Assembly: GCA_009829735.1 (NCBI GenBank)
Contig: CM020619.1
Span: forward strand, 18,233,816 to 18,297,815
Source: Pyropia yezoensis
Lineage: Eukaryota > Rhodophyta > Bangiophyceae > Bangiales > Bangiaceae
Length of the DNA: 64,000 nucleotides
Direction: 5' to 3'
Every line of letters begins with the position of its first letter. The first letter of the stretch is position 1. Positions 63,301 to 64,000 of the stretch are shown piece by piece. A model generated the notes under the pieces. That model worked only from the letters and a program-made list of their open reading frames with translations. It was not told the DNA's origin and did not search any database. The position numbers and the translations under genes are program-made.

Positions 63301-64000
63301 GAGCATCGGTAGCAGCAGCGGTAACAGCAGCCTCGGGCGTAGAGGGCCCGCCTGGGACGGCTGCCGTCGCGGAGGAGGTGGCAGCTACAGTCGCGACAGA
63401 GGTGGCAGCACTCTGAGCTACTGCCACATGGGCGGCCGCCCCAGTGGCGGAGGACGTCCGCCGCTGCCCGACCAGTTGGTCGGCCCGGACCACCCGGGCC
63501 ACACTGACGACAGTCACGCCATCGTTCTCTGCGTCATGCCAGTCATCGTCGTCGTCAACAAACAAAATGATGCTAGGGGGTTCCGCACCATACGCAGGGG
63601 AAACGGCCTGCCCAGCCAAAACATTGTCTGGGACCGCCACTGCGGGCAGGTAGCACACAAACTGGACTTCGTCCCCCGTGTCGTCGCCAATGGTAATGCC
63701 GTCGGGGTCACCGTCACCGGACGGAATCGCCATGGTCGCATCGGGCGCTGGGGGAGGCCGCCCATCTTTGTCGGCACCTGACCCGGCACCTACCTCATCG
63801 GCAGGCGCAGCCCCCGCCCCTGCGTCGTCTGGCGCAGCAGCCCCCGCCCCAGCGTCGTCTGGCGCAGCAGCCGTCCCAGTGTCGTCTGGCGCAGCAGACC
63901 CGCCGAGTAATTCGTCGATGCGCTGACGAAGTTGCTCGACCAGGGGGCTGACCCGCTTGTCAGGCTTGGCAGGCGGACAGAGCAAACTCCTCAGCTTGTG
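60302..64000 (-). CDS. UPF1-like superfamily 1 helicase, 5' end beyond the window
   Basis: Predicted ATP-dependent RNA or DNA helicase. The frame is open to the right edge without an upstream start, so the gene is partial; about 1,230 residues are visible. The first in-frame ATG is at 63733, but the upstream sequence also looks coding. The first third is Ala/Gly/Pro-rich with AAPDDAGAGA repeats. A Cys/His-rich patch (CRMCNVLV then HHRRHMDRGGEC) may bind zinc. The helicase core is complete: GHPGTGKTRAIV (Walker A, about 715 from the edge), TSRTNTACDELL (Ia), IIDEGAATSVP (II), LVGDNAQLRPSA (III), SVQYRMRP (IV), STVDGCQGASVDCVILSLVR (V) and VNVMMSRAQ (VI). These match the UPF1/SEN1/ZNFX1 class. 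Its precise role is unknown. It lies on the same strand as the Fanzor-like gene, 2.9 kb upstream of it. Confidence 0.9.
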   Translation of the reverse strand, partial: HKLRSLLCPPAKPDKRVSPLVEQLRQRIDELLGGSAAPDDTGTAAAPDDAGAGAAAPDDAGAGAAPADEVGAGSGADKDGRPPPAPDATMAIPSGDGDPDGITIGDDTGDEVQFVCYLPAVAVPDNVLAGQAVSPAYGAEPPSIILFVDDDDDWHDAENDGVTVVSVARVVRADQLVGQRRTSSATGAAAHVAVAQSAATSVATVAATSSATAAVPGGPSTPEAAVTAAATDAPSAAGIATGAVDAVAVGAPGVGGAAAGTAAVADAVVGGGAPAEPGTAAATDTAGVAAVGTAVARGEEPSPALPAVADAGAAVDGGGIAGVGGPCIGSPGGGGDASPTAAPLPAAAVAAAGDDARQASPPTLCGADGDRVALGQLTLCTSESGWKGVTTHLRPSPLYARGPGGRWQAIVVATLCQLAARGTEAVAQSIEGSNKGHGGGGGRSGRVTTSSLCSRFGVARIDAPITLSSPQVGGSILDDPRACRMCNVLVRMPAPRGGPPGGGGRHHRRHMDRGGECQVDPTDATPGDLCAFWVPEPVGSVCSTPVDAVFIGRCEDKEGQPGGGVGGPPPAGAGQWWVDKTPGPGLDKRDDDASMARHGGASGPPRRWLFAVRRSDVRRMLHRRTANVVVTLSHSVLSDSREFGGLGHWDLLPPVMQRALAIHATPPHGGQQVVPVPAPGPPPLQSAPPRYAHLDEFQWRAVDCMRQGLLSDECDVQLVTGHPGTGKTRAIVSMVDMVLGTLPAGRVLLTSRTNTACDELLDAVHELFCPSGAASRHGVAKPDAVTLLRVGEPPPDGHRAKTTHIDAVVDERLPVAYPSVTAAVERARARVADEGRRVDCSHAQGAEPGAGGSQNLLEECADAEKALEAALRRQQRAERELRKRIVGGASIIVTRTSTSTGALVGGHGFDAIIIDEGAATSVPASVAATVRAKRAGRAGGSSDEEEDGHPAERTKCIVLVGDNAQLRPSAGMEYKGETRPMTSSVFERLARFLSACVILSVQYRMRPLLWSLLRGVFYRHIGIWSDGRGPKARHEEGLGTPAWLNHPGQPIRFGGLQVTDTSRLPADDRAHEMGSTTPNNKSLINVAELRLVEMALSDLLRAWATSSGATELKKMLITPYTAQRNKLNKVVQSMRDSRRLPRRPCADVRVSTVDGCQGASVDCVILSLVRSEPGAPPGGSTDFLSDERHVNVMMSRAQSHLHVIGDMDYLSSSGGVWKSWWDNVRRRGSRPD

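Noticed and set aside
1..64000. tRNA or rRNA genes
   Set aside because: No T-loop GGTTCRA-type motifs with a foldable cloverleaf and no rRNA-like sequence were noticed by eye; a tRNAscan or Rfam scan would settle this.

Overview
This is a 64 kb piece of a GC-rich (by eye about two thirds G+C) nuclear genome from a protist, probably a unicellular alga or flagellate. The gene content is eukaryotic: Piezo, a P5B-ATPase, a metaxin-like outer-membrane protein, an RMD1/DUF155 protein, a C2H2 zinc-finger protein and a RING-H2 protein. There are spliceosomal GT-AG introns, and intergenic spaces full of long G or C homopolymers. I cannot name the species. Many genes, even the 10.9 kb Piezo gene, are intronless. 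The three introns I can place confidently are all phase 0.

Layout, left to right: copper P1B-ATPase with seven metal-binding domains (minus); low-complexity spacer; C2H2 zinc-finger gene with a frame break (minus); a long GC-poorer spacer; RING-H2 gene (plus); MIR-less protein O-mannosyltransferase in two exons (plus); a 1.3 kb TA-flanked inverted-repeat element; three-exon RMD1/DUF155 gene (minus); a 1.76 kb foldback element with 270-bp, almost identical arms; glutamine-dependent asparagine synthetase (plus); metaxin-like gene (minus) divergent from a P5B-ATPase (plus); a giant Piezo gene (minus); a Fanzor/TnpB-like RNA-guided nuclease gene (minus); a decayed Tc1/mariner-like transposase piece; and a UPF1-like SF1 helicase that runs off the right edge (minus).

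The left 51 kb is mostly ordinary housekeeping and membrane-transport genes, with no operon-like logic. The accessory part is at about 52.9-64 kb. There the Fanzor-like gene lies between a near-perfect hairpin on its 3' side and a 56-G run plus an exact 13-bp C12G minisatellite on its 5' side. This is the best candidate for an unusual system. Its zinc ribbon is split by about 113 residues and its reading frame changes once, which may be a short intron or a frameshift.

Most genes carry a C-rich or pyrimidine-rich tract close upstream of the ATG, which looks like a genome-wide leader or promoter feature. Functional calls rest on motifs read by eye; no database search was run.
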